Assembly: GCA_016716085.1 (NCBI GenBank)
Contig: JADJWY010000004.1
Coordinates: 1 to 36,526, forward strand
Reading direction: 5' to 3'
DNA: 36,526 nucleotides
Source of the DNA: Hahellaceae bacterium
GTDB taxonomy: Bacteria; Pseudomonadota; Gammaproteobacteria; Pseudomonadales; Oleiphilaceae
Under the pieces are notes generated by a model, which did not search any database, was not told the origin of the DNA, and saw only the letters and a list, made by a program, of their open reading frames with translations. Both the position numbers and the translations under genes were made by a program. Below, piece after piece: positions 17,187-23,777 of the stretch; position 1 is the stretch's first letter; each line of letters begins with the position of its first letter.

Positions 17187-17684
17187 ATGATCAGATTTTG
17201 CTGCATCGTATTGCTCGGGTTGTCTTCTTGCGTTAACGCCGAGCTTCGCGTTAGCACCCAAAAACCCGAGTCTCATTTTTCGGAAGGAAATTTTTTCAAA
17301 GGTATGGATTCTGCTCATCCAGTTGAACCTGAGCAACCGATTCAAGCGGTTGAGCCTGAGAAACCAACGTCAGAAGACGTAACACTTATCGAAGAGCCCT
17401 CCTCAAAGGATCGCGTCATTACACTTGATGAAGTTAAAAGCGGCGATGTAGACACGACAAAGGATCGCTCTGTCAGGCACACTGCACCAGCAAAAAAAAC
17501 CGCTTACGCTGAACCTGAATTGAGTGCTGAAGAAAAGCGCGCCCGAAAGGCCGCCAAACTTCAGGCACAGAAAGCTGAAGCGGAGCGCAAAAAGCAACGT
17601 GATCTGACCAATGCCGCGACTGACAGGCTCAAAGAGGAACAGGCCAAAGCATTGGAAAAAAGTTTACAAAACAGAGGTTGGTAG
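17187..17684 (+). CDS. Exported, charged coiled-coil protein of unknown function
   Basis: About 165 residues from the ATG at 17187, preceded by GCGAGG. Signal peptide MIRFCCIVLLGLSSCVNA; the cysteine of LSSC could alternatively be a lipidation site, though the box is not ideal. The middle is rich in proline and glutamate (VEPEQPIQAVEPEKP). The C-terminal third is a lysine/glutamate/alanine-rich helix (EEKRARKAAKLQAQKAEAER), probably a coiled coil. No known family recognised. Divergent from the previous small gene. Confidence 0.6.
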   Translation: MIRFCCIVLLGLSSCVNAELRVSTQKPESHFSEGNFFKGMDSAHPVEPEQPIQAVEPEKPTSEDVTLIEEPSSKDRVITLDEVKSGDVDTTKDRSVRHTAPAKKTAYAEPELSAEEKRARKAAKLQAQKAEAERKKQRDLTNAATDRLKEEQAKALEKSLQNRGW

Positions 17685-17802
17685 ACTTTTCAATGGAAAG
17701 AGCGGGTTTGCGCGCTCCAAATATCCATCGCTTTTCGAAATTGGTCACGTTATTGGCCACCGCCTTTGATACGATTTATAGAACCCATTCTGAAAAGCTT
17801 AA

Positions 17803-18647
17803 TCAAAGCAGCCACGGCATATTGGCGTTTGCAATGCCTCGAACTCCCTCCAATGCCCGATCTAATATCGGGCTCTCTATCTTTGATCGGTAGGTCAAAT
17901 ACACTGGATAGGTGAATTCAGGCGCATCAGGTACTCGCACAACTTTACCTAATTCAAGGTAAGGTTGAACGACTCGAGTTCGAAACCAACCATTTCCTCC
18001 GACCTGCAGCATAAATTGCAAAGCGGCAGGCCCCAAGTCGAAGCTAAATGCGCATTGATTTCTGGAAAACGCGGCTGACTTGTATTGACGCTCAAATTCA
18101 TCTCCCCAGTCAATATAGAGATCCGGTTCGCTGTTTGAGATGTTTTGCACCCGAATTAATTTTTCTTCGAGTATTTGTTCAACGTTACATCCAGCATAGT
18201 AATTCGGTGTATGTACAATGGCCGCATCAAGCTGGCCTCTCTCAAGCGCACTAATTAAAGTAGTCTGTTCTGCAATATGCGTGTCTACAGCAACATTCGG
18301 AATACCCGATTTTATCCAGCTTACCCAATTTACTAACAAAGGATTCCACAGACTGGTTTCACTACCAATGCGCAATCGTGACTGATGCCCTTTCGGCAAT
18401 CCCATGCTTCGCTTTGCATGGCTCCAAGTACTGTTTATTTCGACGGCATGAGGTAAAAACTCTCCCCTTCTGGAGTCAATTTTGCTCCAGAACGGTTTCG
18501 AATGAATAACTTACACCCAAGCTCCTGCTCTAATGATTGTATTCGGGCGGTTACCGCGGTCTGTGTGATGTGTAGTCGCTCAGCAGCCTTAATAAAGCTA
18601 CCCGAATACACAACTTCCATGAAGGTCCGAATAAGTGAAATGCCCAT
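17803..18647 (-). CDS. LysR-family transcriptional regulator, split by one frameshift
   Basis: The first 65 residues are a typical LysR helix-turn-helix (FMEVVYSGSFIKAAERLHITQTAVTARIQSLEQELG, shown over two pieces in the protein). The frame then stops at SFYLMPSK near 18435. The continuation AVEINSTWSHAKRSMGLPKG in another frame runs to 17803 and contains the effector domain (LRIGSETSLWNPLL, LERGQLDAAIVHTP, GPAALQFMLQVGGNGW). Adding one base near 18446-18454 gives about 282 residues, a normal LysR length. Divergent from the small-membrane-protein/HPP pair, which is the usual arrangement for a LysR target. Real pseudogene or sequence error is undecided. Confidence 0.85.
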
Positions 18648-18659
18648 AGTATGAATTTT

Positions 18660-18706
18660 GGTGATATTAAAAGCGAATAGTATTCATTATACGCAACCAT
18701 ATCACC
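18660..18706. promoter_or_regulatory. Nested inverted repeats in LysR/HPP divergent promoter region
   Basis: Outer arms GGTGATAT (18660-18667) and ATATCACC (18699-18706) are perfect. Nearly centred between them is GAATAGTATTC (18675-18685), an 11-bp palindrome. The DNA is AT-rich. LysR proteins bind paired dyads in just such divergent gaps. A -10-like TATAGT at 18711-18716 lies next to the outer right arm, facing the membrane-protein genes. Confidence 0.55.
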
Positions 18707-18745
18707 CTTATATAGTACTCCCGAATTCATTGGGAGGAGAGGACT

Positions 18746-18949
18746 ATGAATCTCACTAAAACAGGAAACGTCTTAATGGCCGTATCAACGGTCATTACTG
18801 TTGGATGCTTGGTGTTGGTATTCACCATGGAACGTTCTGTCGCTGTGCCATTTCTGGTGCTTGGACATGCCGCAGCAATGCTAAGTGCAGTCGGAGTGAA
18901 ACTTGGATACATCATTCGGCTAGAAGGGCAGGCAAGAAAAAGCAGATGA
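18746..18949 (+). CDS. Small two-helix membrane protein
   Basis: 67 residues with two hydrophobic segments (VLMAVSTVITVGCLVLVF and VPFLVLGHAAAMLSAVGVKLGYII) and a short basic tail. A strong GGGAGGAGAGG ribosome site precedes the ATG. The stop codon overlaps the ATG of the HPP gene (ATGA), so the two are translationally coupled and probably work together. No named family recognised. Confidence 0.75.
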   Translation: MNLTKTGNVLMAVSTVITVGCLVLVFTMERSVAVPFLVLGHAAAMLSAVGVKLGYIIRLEGQARKSR

Positions 18950-19686
18950 GGAGCATTTATGTAGCAGTCCAAAGCTGCGCAACTACCGTTTGGCAAAGCC
19001 TGGGTATTTCAGCAAACAATACAACACACGCAGAGAAACTAGTCTCAGGGTTTGGTGCAGCCATCGGAATTCTTATCGTGTACGGTGCGTTATGCTTTTA
19101 TTCGCACGACCATGCACTGGTATTACTATTGGCTTCAGTTGCAGCTTCTTCTGTATTGGTGTTTGCAGTACCCCACGGAGCCCTATCGCAACCATGGCCA
19201 GTAATAGGAAGCTACCTGATTTCAGGAGTCATCGGCGTATCCTGTAACCGGTGGATCGAATATTCGGCATTATCAGCAGTCCTCGCTGTTGGGCTATCGG
19301 TTTCGTTCATGCATTATTTTCGATGTCTGCATCCTCCTGGCGGTGCCGTCGCGTTGATCGCAGTAACAGGAGGAGCTCAAACGCAAGCCATTGGGTATGA
19401 CTTTATCATTGCCCCAGTTCTTATAAATGCCTGCATGGTAGTTTTCGCTGGAATTCTATTCAATTCTCTTTTTCCATGGCGGCGCTACCCGATGAACCTA
19501 CAATATTTGAAGCCTTCTGGCCCTCTAAACATCCCAGAGGATCAATGCCTAAAATTGAGTGTTAAGGATTATCAATATGCCTTGGACAAACACAACTCTT
19601 TTGTAGACGTAAGCCCGGATGAAATAGCGGAATTGGTTGAGTCCGCTTATGAGCACGCTCGCATAAACAAAAAAGCCGAAAAATAA
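18946..19686 (+). CDS. HPP-family membrane protein
   Basis: 246 residues with about five membrane helices and the name-giving motif HPPGGA (in FRCLHPPGGAVALIAVTGG), plus VLLLASVAASSVLVFAVP with PHGALSQPWPVIGSYLISG. HPP proteins are integral inner-membrane proteins; some plant and cyanobacterial members carry nitrite. A transport role is therefore likely but the substrate is open. The C-terminal ~60 residues are a soluble acidic tail. Start at 18946 is fixed by the ATGA overlap with the small gene. Probable target of the divergent LysR protein. Confidence 0.85.
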   Translation: MRSIYVAVQSCATTVWQSLGISANNTTHAEKLVSGFGAAIGILIVYGALCFYSHDHALVLLLASVAASSVLVFAVPHGALSQPWPVIGSYLISGVIGVSCNRWIEYSALSAVLAVGLSVSFMHYFRCLHPPGGAVALIAVTGGAQTQAIGYDFIIAPVLINACMVVFAGILFNSLFPWRRYPMNLQYLKPSGPLNIPEDQCLKLSVKDYQYALDKHNSFVDVSPDEIAELVESAYEHARINKKAEK

Positions 19687-19689
19687 TTC

Positions 19690-20034
19690 TTGAACGAATC
19701 AAGGTTTAGGAATCTCTCTAGCTGTCTTCGATGGAGAGGGTTTACCATTCCGATGTTTGCAATGCTGGTCGGGTGGCCGGTAACGACCGTCCGAAGCAAA
19801 CAGAGTAAGGCGTGGACTGAAGGCAAGGAATACGTTAAAACGCCGGCCGGCGACATACTTATCAGCTTGAGGGGATTCAAGGAATGGGCAAGAGCCAATA
19901 CCCCGCTGTCAGCGAGCACCGTGGCAACATTAGGATCAGATTCACGTTTGCCGGCAAACGATACGGACCAGTCCTCCCATGGGCGTTCACGCCGTCGAAC
20001 CAAGCCAAGGCCAGTAAACTATGTATTGAAGTGA
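19690..20034 (+). CDS. Excisionase-like small protein
   Basis: The core FTIPMFAMLVGWPVTTVRSKQSKAWTEGKEYVKT followed by PAGDILISLRGFKEWARA (in the protein as one stretch) resembles small phage excisionases found directly before lambda-type integrase genes. The start is unclear: TTG at 19690, or the ATG at 19731 if one G of the GGG at 19738-19740 is extra, which gives MERFTIPMFAM. The frame overlaps the integrase by about 150 bp, longer than usual, so the 3' part may be noise after an indel. Role: directs excision of the element to its left. Confidence 0.55.
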   Translation: MNESRFRNLSSCLRWRGFTIPMFAMLVGWPVTTVRSKQSKAWTEGKEYVKTPAGDILISLRGFKEWARANTPLSASTVATLGSDSRLPANDTDQSSHGRSRRRTKPRPVNYVLK

Positions 20035-21059
20035 AGGGACTGATCAAAGCTGGGGTGATAACTCACAAGCTATTGGGTGAGTATTTCCCGGATCTGATCG
20101 AAACCGAGGAAACGACAAGCGAGACGCCTATTTTTTCAGAGATCGCGCAGACTTTCTTGAATACCTGCAAGGTCTCCATAAACACCAGGAACGAATACAA
20201 AAAGAGCCTGAATAAATACTGGATGCCAGAATTCGCACCAGTTCCGATTAATCAGATTCTTCCATCTGAGCTGAAAGCCGCAATTGCAGCAGTTGACTGG
20301 ACAAGCGGAAAGACGAGAAACAATGCCGTCTCTGTCATTCGCAGAGTATTTGAGCTTGCCCTAGATGACGAGCTGATTGATTCAAATCCGGCTGACAAGG
20401 TGAAATCTGCCAAGCATCAGAAACAACCGCCTGACCCATTTTCAGAAGACGAAGCCGAAAGCATCATCGCAGACCTTTACCGACAGCACCATGGTCGAGA
20501 GGTCGTCTATGCGGCTTATTTCGAGTTTGCCTTCTGGACCGGGATGCGTACCAGCGAAATGCTGGCGCTTACCTGGGGGGACATTGACTGGAATCAGAAA
20601 ACCGTCCGGGTGTGTAAGGCCCAAAGTAAAGGTCGGCTGAACGACAGGACGAAAACGGCAAAGGCCAGGGACGTTATGCTTACTGCTCAGGCACTGCATG
20701 CACTGTCAGTGATGAAGTCCCTCACCTATATTGGCCAGGGCCAAATATTCAAGTCGCCGCGCACTGGTGATCCATGGATGACGGACAAAAGCCCAAGGGC
20801 GCCCTTTTATGCCAGTCTGCGCCGGAATGGTGTCCGTCAGCGGAAAGCCTACAACACCCGCCACACTTACGCGACGATCCTGCTGATGCGAGGGGTTAAC
20901 CCGGCATTCGCTGCTGCCCAGCTCGGTCATAGTTTGCAGGTGTTTTTGCAGGTGTATGCAAAGTGGATTCACGGCGATCAGAACAAATCTGAGTTTGAAA
21001 AAATTCAGAATGGCCACGATTTGGCCACAGAATCAGCCGCAAAAACTAAGAGCCGGTAA
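19884..21059 (+). CDS. int: Tyrosine-recombinase integrase, lambda-like (first element)
   Basis: 391 residues. The N-terminal arm-binding part (GNIRIRFTFAGKRYGPVLPW) is of the DUF3596 type, a core-binding domain follows, and then the catalytic domain with R in FWTGMRTSEML, H-R box in YNTRHTYAT, H in AQLGHS and nucleophile Y in LQVYAKW. It integrates an element by recombination at an att site. The gene points at the 55-bp tRNA-Pro 3' copy that begins 33 bp after its stop, so it should be the integrase of an element lying to the left, distinct from the P4-type integrase on the other side. Confidence 0.95.
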   Translation: MGKSQYPAVSEHRGNIRIRFTFAGKRYGPVLPWAFTPSNQAKASKLCIEVKGLIKAGVITHKLLGEYFPDLIETEETTSETPIFSEIAQTFLNTCKVSINTRNEYKKSLNKYWMPEFAPVPINQILPSELKAAIAAVDWTSGKTRNNAVSVIRRVFELALDDELIDSNPADKVKSAKHQKQPPDPFSEDEAESIIADLYRQHHGREVVYAAYFEFAFWTGMRTSEMLALTWGDIDWNQKTVRVCKAQSKGRLNDRTKTAKARDVMLTAQALHALSVMKSLTYIGQGQIFKSPRTGDPWMTDKSPRAPFYASLRRNGVRQRKAYNTRHTYATILLMRGVNPAFAAAQLGHSLQVFLQVYAKWIHGDQNKSEFEKIQNGHDLATESAAKTKSR

Positions 21060-21091
21060 AACTTTAGGAATATTAGCGGGATAAAAAAGAG

Positions 21092-21146
21092 AAATTGGTC
21101 GGGACGGCAGGATTTGAACCTGCGACCACCTGCACCCCATACAGGT
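21092..21146 (-). repeat. attL / shared att junction: 55-bp copy of tRNA-Pro 3' half
   Basis: Identical to 28808-28862. It covers the encoded CCA, acceptor 3' strand, T arm, variable region and anticodon loop and ends in the 5' strand of the anticodon stem. It is only part of a tRNA and not a functional gene. It separates two unrelated integrase genes. Confidence 0.95.
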
Positions 21147-21262
21147 AACTCACGATCCACCGCAAACCACAACAACCCTAAAAACACTATATTTTACAGC
21201 ATCATACTAAAAATAAAGGTTATTTAGCGCCCCTTTAATGTCCGCCACGTTCCACAATAATC

Positions 21263-21317
21263 TTGTCAAATCCGACGCCAGTTAGATACTATCTAGATAC
21301 CAGATAGATACCGAGGC
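21263..21317 (+). promoter_or_regulatory. Probable integrase promoter with three TAGATAC iterons
   Basis: TAGATAC occurs at 21283-21289, 21294-21300 and 21305-21311, exactly 11 bp apart, so the copies lie on one face of the helix. A candidate promoter TTGTCA (21263-21268) and TACTAT (21287-21292), 18 bp apart, overlaps the first iterons. The GAGG ribosome site (21314-21317) follows directly. The first 27 bp of the block recur at 28721-28747 near the other end, favouring integrase arm sites or excisionase/AlpA sites; autoregulation of int would then follow. Confidence 0.6.
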
Positions 21318-21321
21318 CGAT

Positions 21322-22704
21322 ATGGGCAATGTAACTGACCGTCAAATGCGTAGCGCGCCACAATCGCAGGACAAATGGTTCTCTGAGACATTAATCTATC
21401 GCCACGGCAGCCTGGTTGGTCGAGTTACGCCGAGCGGTGAGCGCCTTTTCTACTATAGATACGTCAACAGCAAGTCAAAGCAGATCAACTACCCAATAGG
21501 CACCTACCTTTTAAGTGACGGTGGAATGTCTGTTGATGCTGCCAAGGTCGAAGCGCGAAAGCTGGCGGAGCTTCACAAGTCCGGTATCAAGGATATTCGG
21601 GAGTATCTTGAGGAGCAGGCGCGGAAGGCGCATGAGGCCGAAATAGAAGCCGAAAGACAGAAACAGGCAGAAGCGGCAGCCGAGCGAGCAAGGTTAGAGG
21701 CGGAAAGGCGAGAACTGGACGCAAGGAAAACGGTTAGCGACCTCTTTGACCAGTGGCGGCGGGTAAAATTGAGAGACCACAAAGACGGTGGTAAAGAGGT
21801 TATACGCATTTTTCAAAAGGACGTTTTGCCGGAAATTGGACACCTTTACGCCACCAACATTAGTAAGGCGCATATCACCCAGATTACCGACAAGCAAATG
21901 GAGCGAGGTACAAAGCGCCTAGCCAACCGGACATTTACGCTATTGCGCCAAATGTTCCGTTTCGCCATAGCGAGGGAAATCACTAACGATGATCCTACTA
22001 TGCACTTGGAGAAGGCGGACATTGCAGGAGCGGACACCGAGCGCGACCGCGGTCTGACAGAAGATGAAATCAAAGATTTGGCAAAACAGTTGCCAGACGC
22101 CGGATTATTGAAAACAACAGAACTGGCCGTTTGGATCGCACTATCTACCTGTTGCCGCATTGGTGAGTTGAGCAAAGCAAAGTGGGAGCATATCGACCTT
22201 GAGAAAGGACAATGGTTCATCCCCGCCAGCAATTCAAAGAATAAGGAGCCACACACTATTATATTGTCGCAATTCGCGGCGTCCTGTTTCGAGCGCCTGA
22301 AAGAGTTATCAGATTCGCCAGTGTGGTGCTATCCAAACCGTGACGGTGACGAACCACTCTCCTCAAAGTCGATTACAAAGCAACTGAAAGATCGACAACG
22401 CCAACCAGATGACGCCAGATTCAAAGGCCGTAGCAAACTACAAAGCGCCCTACTCCTTTCTGGCGGGAGCTGGACGCCACACGATTTACGACGAACAGGC
22501 GCAACACTGATGGTTGCTTTAGGTGTCATACCGGAAGTAGCAGAACGCTGCCTAAATCACGTTGAGGAAGATAAGGTTAAACGCACATACCAGCGTCATC
22601 GGTATGAGCCAGAGATGCGCGAGGCATGGCAGCGACTAGGGCAGCGTCTTGATATTCTGGTGAATCAAGACGAGAACAAAGTAGTAACTATAAAAAGGGC
22701 TTAA
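21322..22704 (+). CDS. int: P4-type tyrosine-recombinase integrase (second element)
   Basis: 460 residues. An N-terminal arm-binding domain (GERLFYYRYVNSKSKQINYPIGTY) leads into a long charged helix (residues about 95-140, rich in E, A, R and Q), then the core-binding and catalytic domains: R in STCCRIGELSKAKWEHID, HDLRRTGAT, H in CLNHVEEDK and nucleophile Y in KRTYQRH. This is the P4/CP4-57-type pattern, a family that targets tRNA 3' ends. It begins 176 bp inside attL with GAGG five bases before the ATG. Intact. Confidence 0.96.
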   Translation: MGNVTDRQMRSAPQSQDKWFSETLIYRHGSLVGRVTPSGERLFYYRYVNSKSKQINYPIGTYLLSDGGMSVDAAKVEARKLAELHKSGIKDIREYLEEQARKAHEAEIEAERQKQAEAAAERARLEAERRELDARKTVSDLFDQWRRVKLRDHKDGGKEVIRIFQKDVLPEIGHLYATNISKAHITQITDKQMERGTKRLANRTFTLLRQMFRFAIAREITNDDPTMHLEKADIAGADTERDRGLTEDEIKDLAKQLPDAGLLKTTELAVWIALSTCCRIGELSKAKWEHIDLEKGQWFIPASNSKNKEPHTIILSQFAASCFERLKELSDSPVWCYPNRDGDEPLSSKSITKQLKDRQRQPDDARFKGRSKLQSALLLSGGSWTPHDLRRTGATLMVALGVIPEVAERCLNHVEEDKVKRTYQRHRYEPEMREAWQRLGQRLDILVNQDENKVVTIKRA

Positions 22705-23265
22705 CTGGCAAGCACCTTCTTGTACCCCAAAGATAGTCTTCTTCTTTGGCCAAACAACAAGGAACGCGAATTATCGAAAAACGAAAAGAAAGTGAATTTT
22801 TTTGTAACTGTTTGTAATGCAGCACCCTACCGTGCACCCAAACAACAACAAAAACATTTAAAATCAGAGTGTTACCGCATAAAGCGCGATACTTGAAAAG
22901 ATAGTTGCTCAGTTTGCCTATGGTCGTCTTCGGCAGTAAGCTGTGAACACAATATGATGTGAGCGGAATGCCGCAGCAACCACATATACCACCATATAGT
23001 GTAGCTCCACATTCGCCTTTTATATTGAGAGCCGGAGAGAGGTCGTTTTTGCCGTCAAACATGGACGACCTCTCTCCCCAACGCCGCCAACAGTGTGGCA
23101 TGCGTGTTTGTGTTAAGTTTCCTTAACCGGGAATAAGTATGTGCCGTGACCAGTCACAATTCAAGCATAGTTTTTGTCTGATTTGCGACCCACAACCTTC
23201 AACACTGCGTGTATGCCCTCTTTTCGTTGGCTATTCCTTGAATAGTATGCAAATAGGTACACGTT
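22705..23265. other. Gene-poor 560-bp interval between integrase and AlpA
   Basis: No convincing protein gene. A 137-codon minus-strand open frame here has unlikely composition. The interval holds the strong hairpin at 23034-23077 and A/T-rich tracts around 22780-22860. It should contain the promoter for alpA and may encode a regulatory RNA or replication signal. Confidence 0.5.
23034..23077. repeat. Perfect 13-bp inverted repeat (hairpin, 18-nt loop)
   Basis: GGAGAGAGGTCGT at 23034-23046 pairs fully with ACGACCTCTCTCC at 23065-23077. No T-run follows on either strand, so it is not an ordinary terminator. It could be a regulatory RNA stem or part of an origin. P4-like elements do use structured RNA and iterated origins, but this specific role is inference. 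Confidence 0.65.
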
Positions 23266-23481
23266 ATGAACGAGAAAGCACATTCCGCATTTCCTCAACT
23301 ACTGAAACGCCCTGCAGTGCAGTCCGAAACAACACTTTCCCGCAGCAAAATTTATGAGCTGATGGCCGAAGGCAAGTTCCCCAAACCCGTAAGTTTAGGC
23401 AGCAACCGTGTTGCTTGGCTGAGAAGCGAAGTCTTCGCCTGGATAGACCAGCGAATTGCAGAACGAAACGGAGGGCGGTGA
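23266..23481 (+). CDS. alpA: AlpA-family regulator
   Basis: 71 residues of the AlpA/MerR-like winged-helix type: LSRSKIYELMAEGKFPKPVSLGSNRVAWLRSEVFAWIDQRIAER in pieces, with the signature FPKPVxLG and AWLRSEVxxW. These proteins activate integrase or excision genes in satellites and cryptic prophages. Its stop is one base before the ATG of the next gene, so the two form an operon with the primase gene. Confidence 0.92.
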   Translation: MNEKAHSAFPQLLKRPAVQSETTLSRSKIYELMAEGKFPKPVSLGSNRVAWLRSEVFAWIDQRIAERNGGR

Positions 23482-23482
23482 T

Positions 23483-23777
23483 ATGAAAAAAGACAAGGCC
23501 GCTTTCACGGCCCCAACTACGCACCCAAATTATACCGACAATTCTACCGAATCACAGCGCAAACGCTTTCTTGATGAGCTGGCATAAACAAGGCGAAGGC
23601 GTGACCACAATTGAAGCTCGCGAACAGTTGGACGTTATGCAGCCTGCACCGCGCATATTTGAGCTTAGAAAGATGGGCTTAAAGATTCTCACCATCTGGA
23701 CAACCAGCATTAACGCGCAAGGTAAGAAGCACCGCAACGCTAGGTATGTGCTGATGAGCAAAGGCGGTGCCGCATGA
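23483..23777 (+). CDS. Small helix-turn-helix protein (HTH_39-like), apparent frameshift
   Basis: Two overlapping frames make one protein of about 97 residues. The first starts MKKDKAAFTAP at 23483, after GGAGG, and stops just past RKRFLDEL. The second continues HKQGEGVTTIEAREQLDVMQPAPRIFELRKMG with NARYVLMSKG near the end. Dropping one G of the GG at 23581-23582 joins them as FLDELHKQGEG. The second half is the family's helix-turn-helix (TTIEAREQLDVMQPAPRIFELR). The stop overlaps the next ATG (ATGA). Probably a DNA-binding accessory of the replication module; specific role unknown. Confidence 0.75.

Noticed and set aside
17690..19690. Left att copy for the first element
   Set aside because: I found no match to the 55-bp tRNA core left of the lambda-type integrase, so no left boundary is claimed.
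21095..21146. A second tRNA-Pro gene
   Set aside because: Only the 3' half is present; beyond the anticodon stem the sequence diverges, so it is an att copy.
22871..22883. Fifth copy of the GTTACNNNGTAAC palindrome
   Set aside because: GTTACCGCATAAA differs at two positions of the arms and is not symmetric.
22688..23101. 137-codon minus-strand open frame between integrase and AlpA
   Set aside because: It overlaps the hairpin, has no clear ribosome site and its cysteine/leucine-rich composition is unlike neighbouring proteins.
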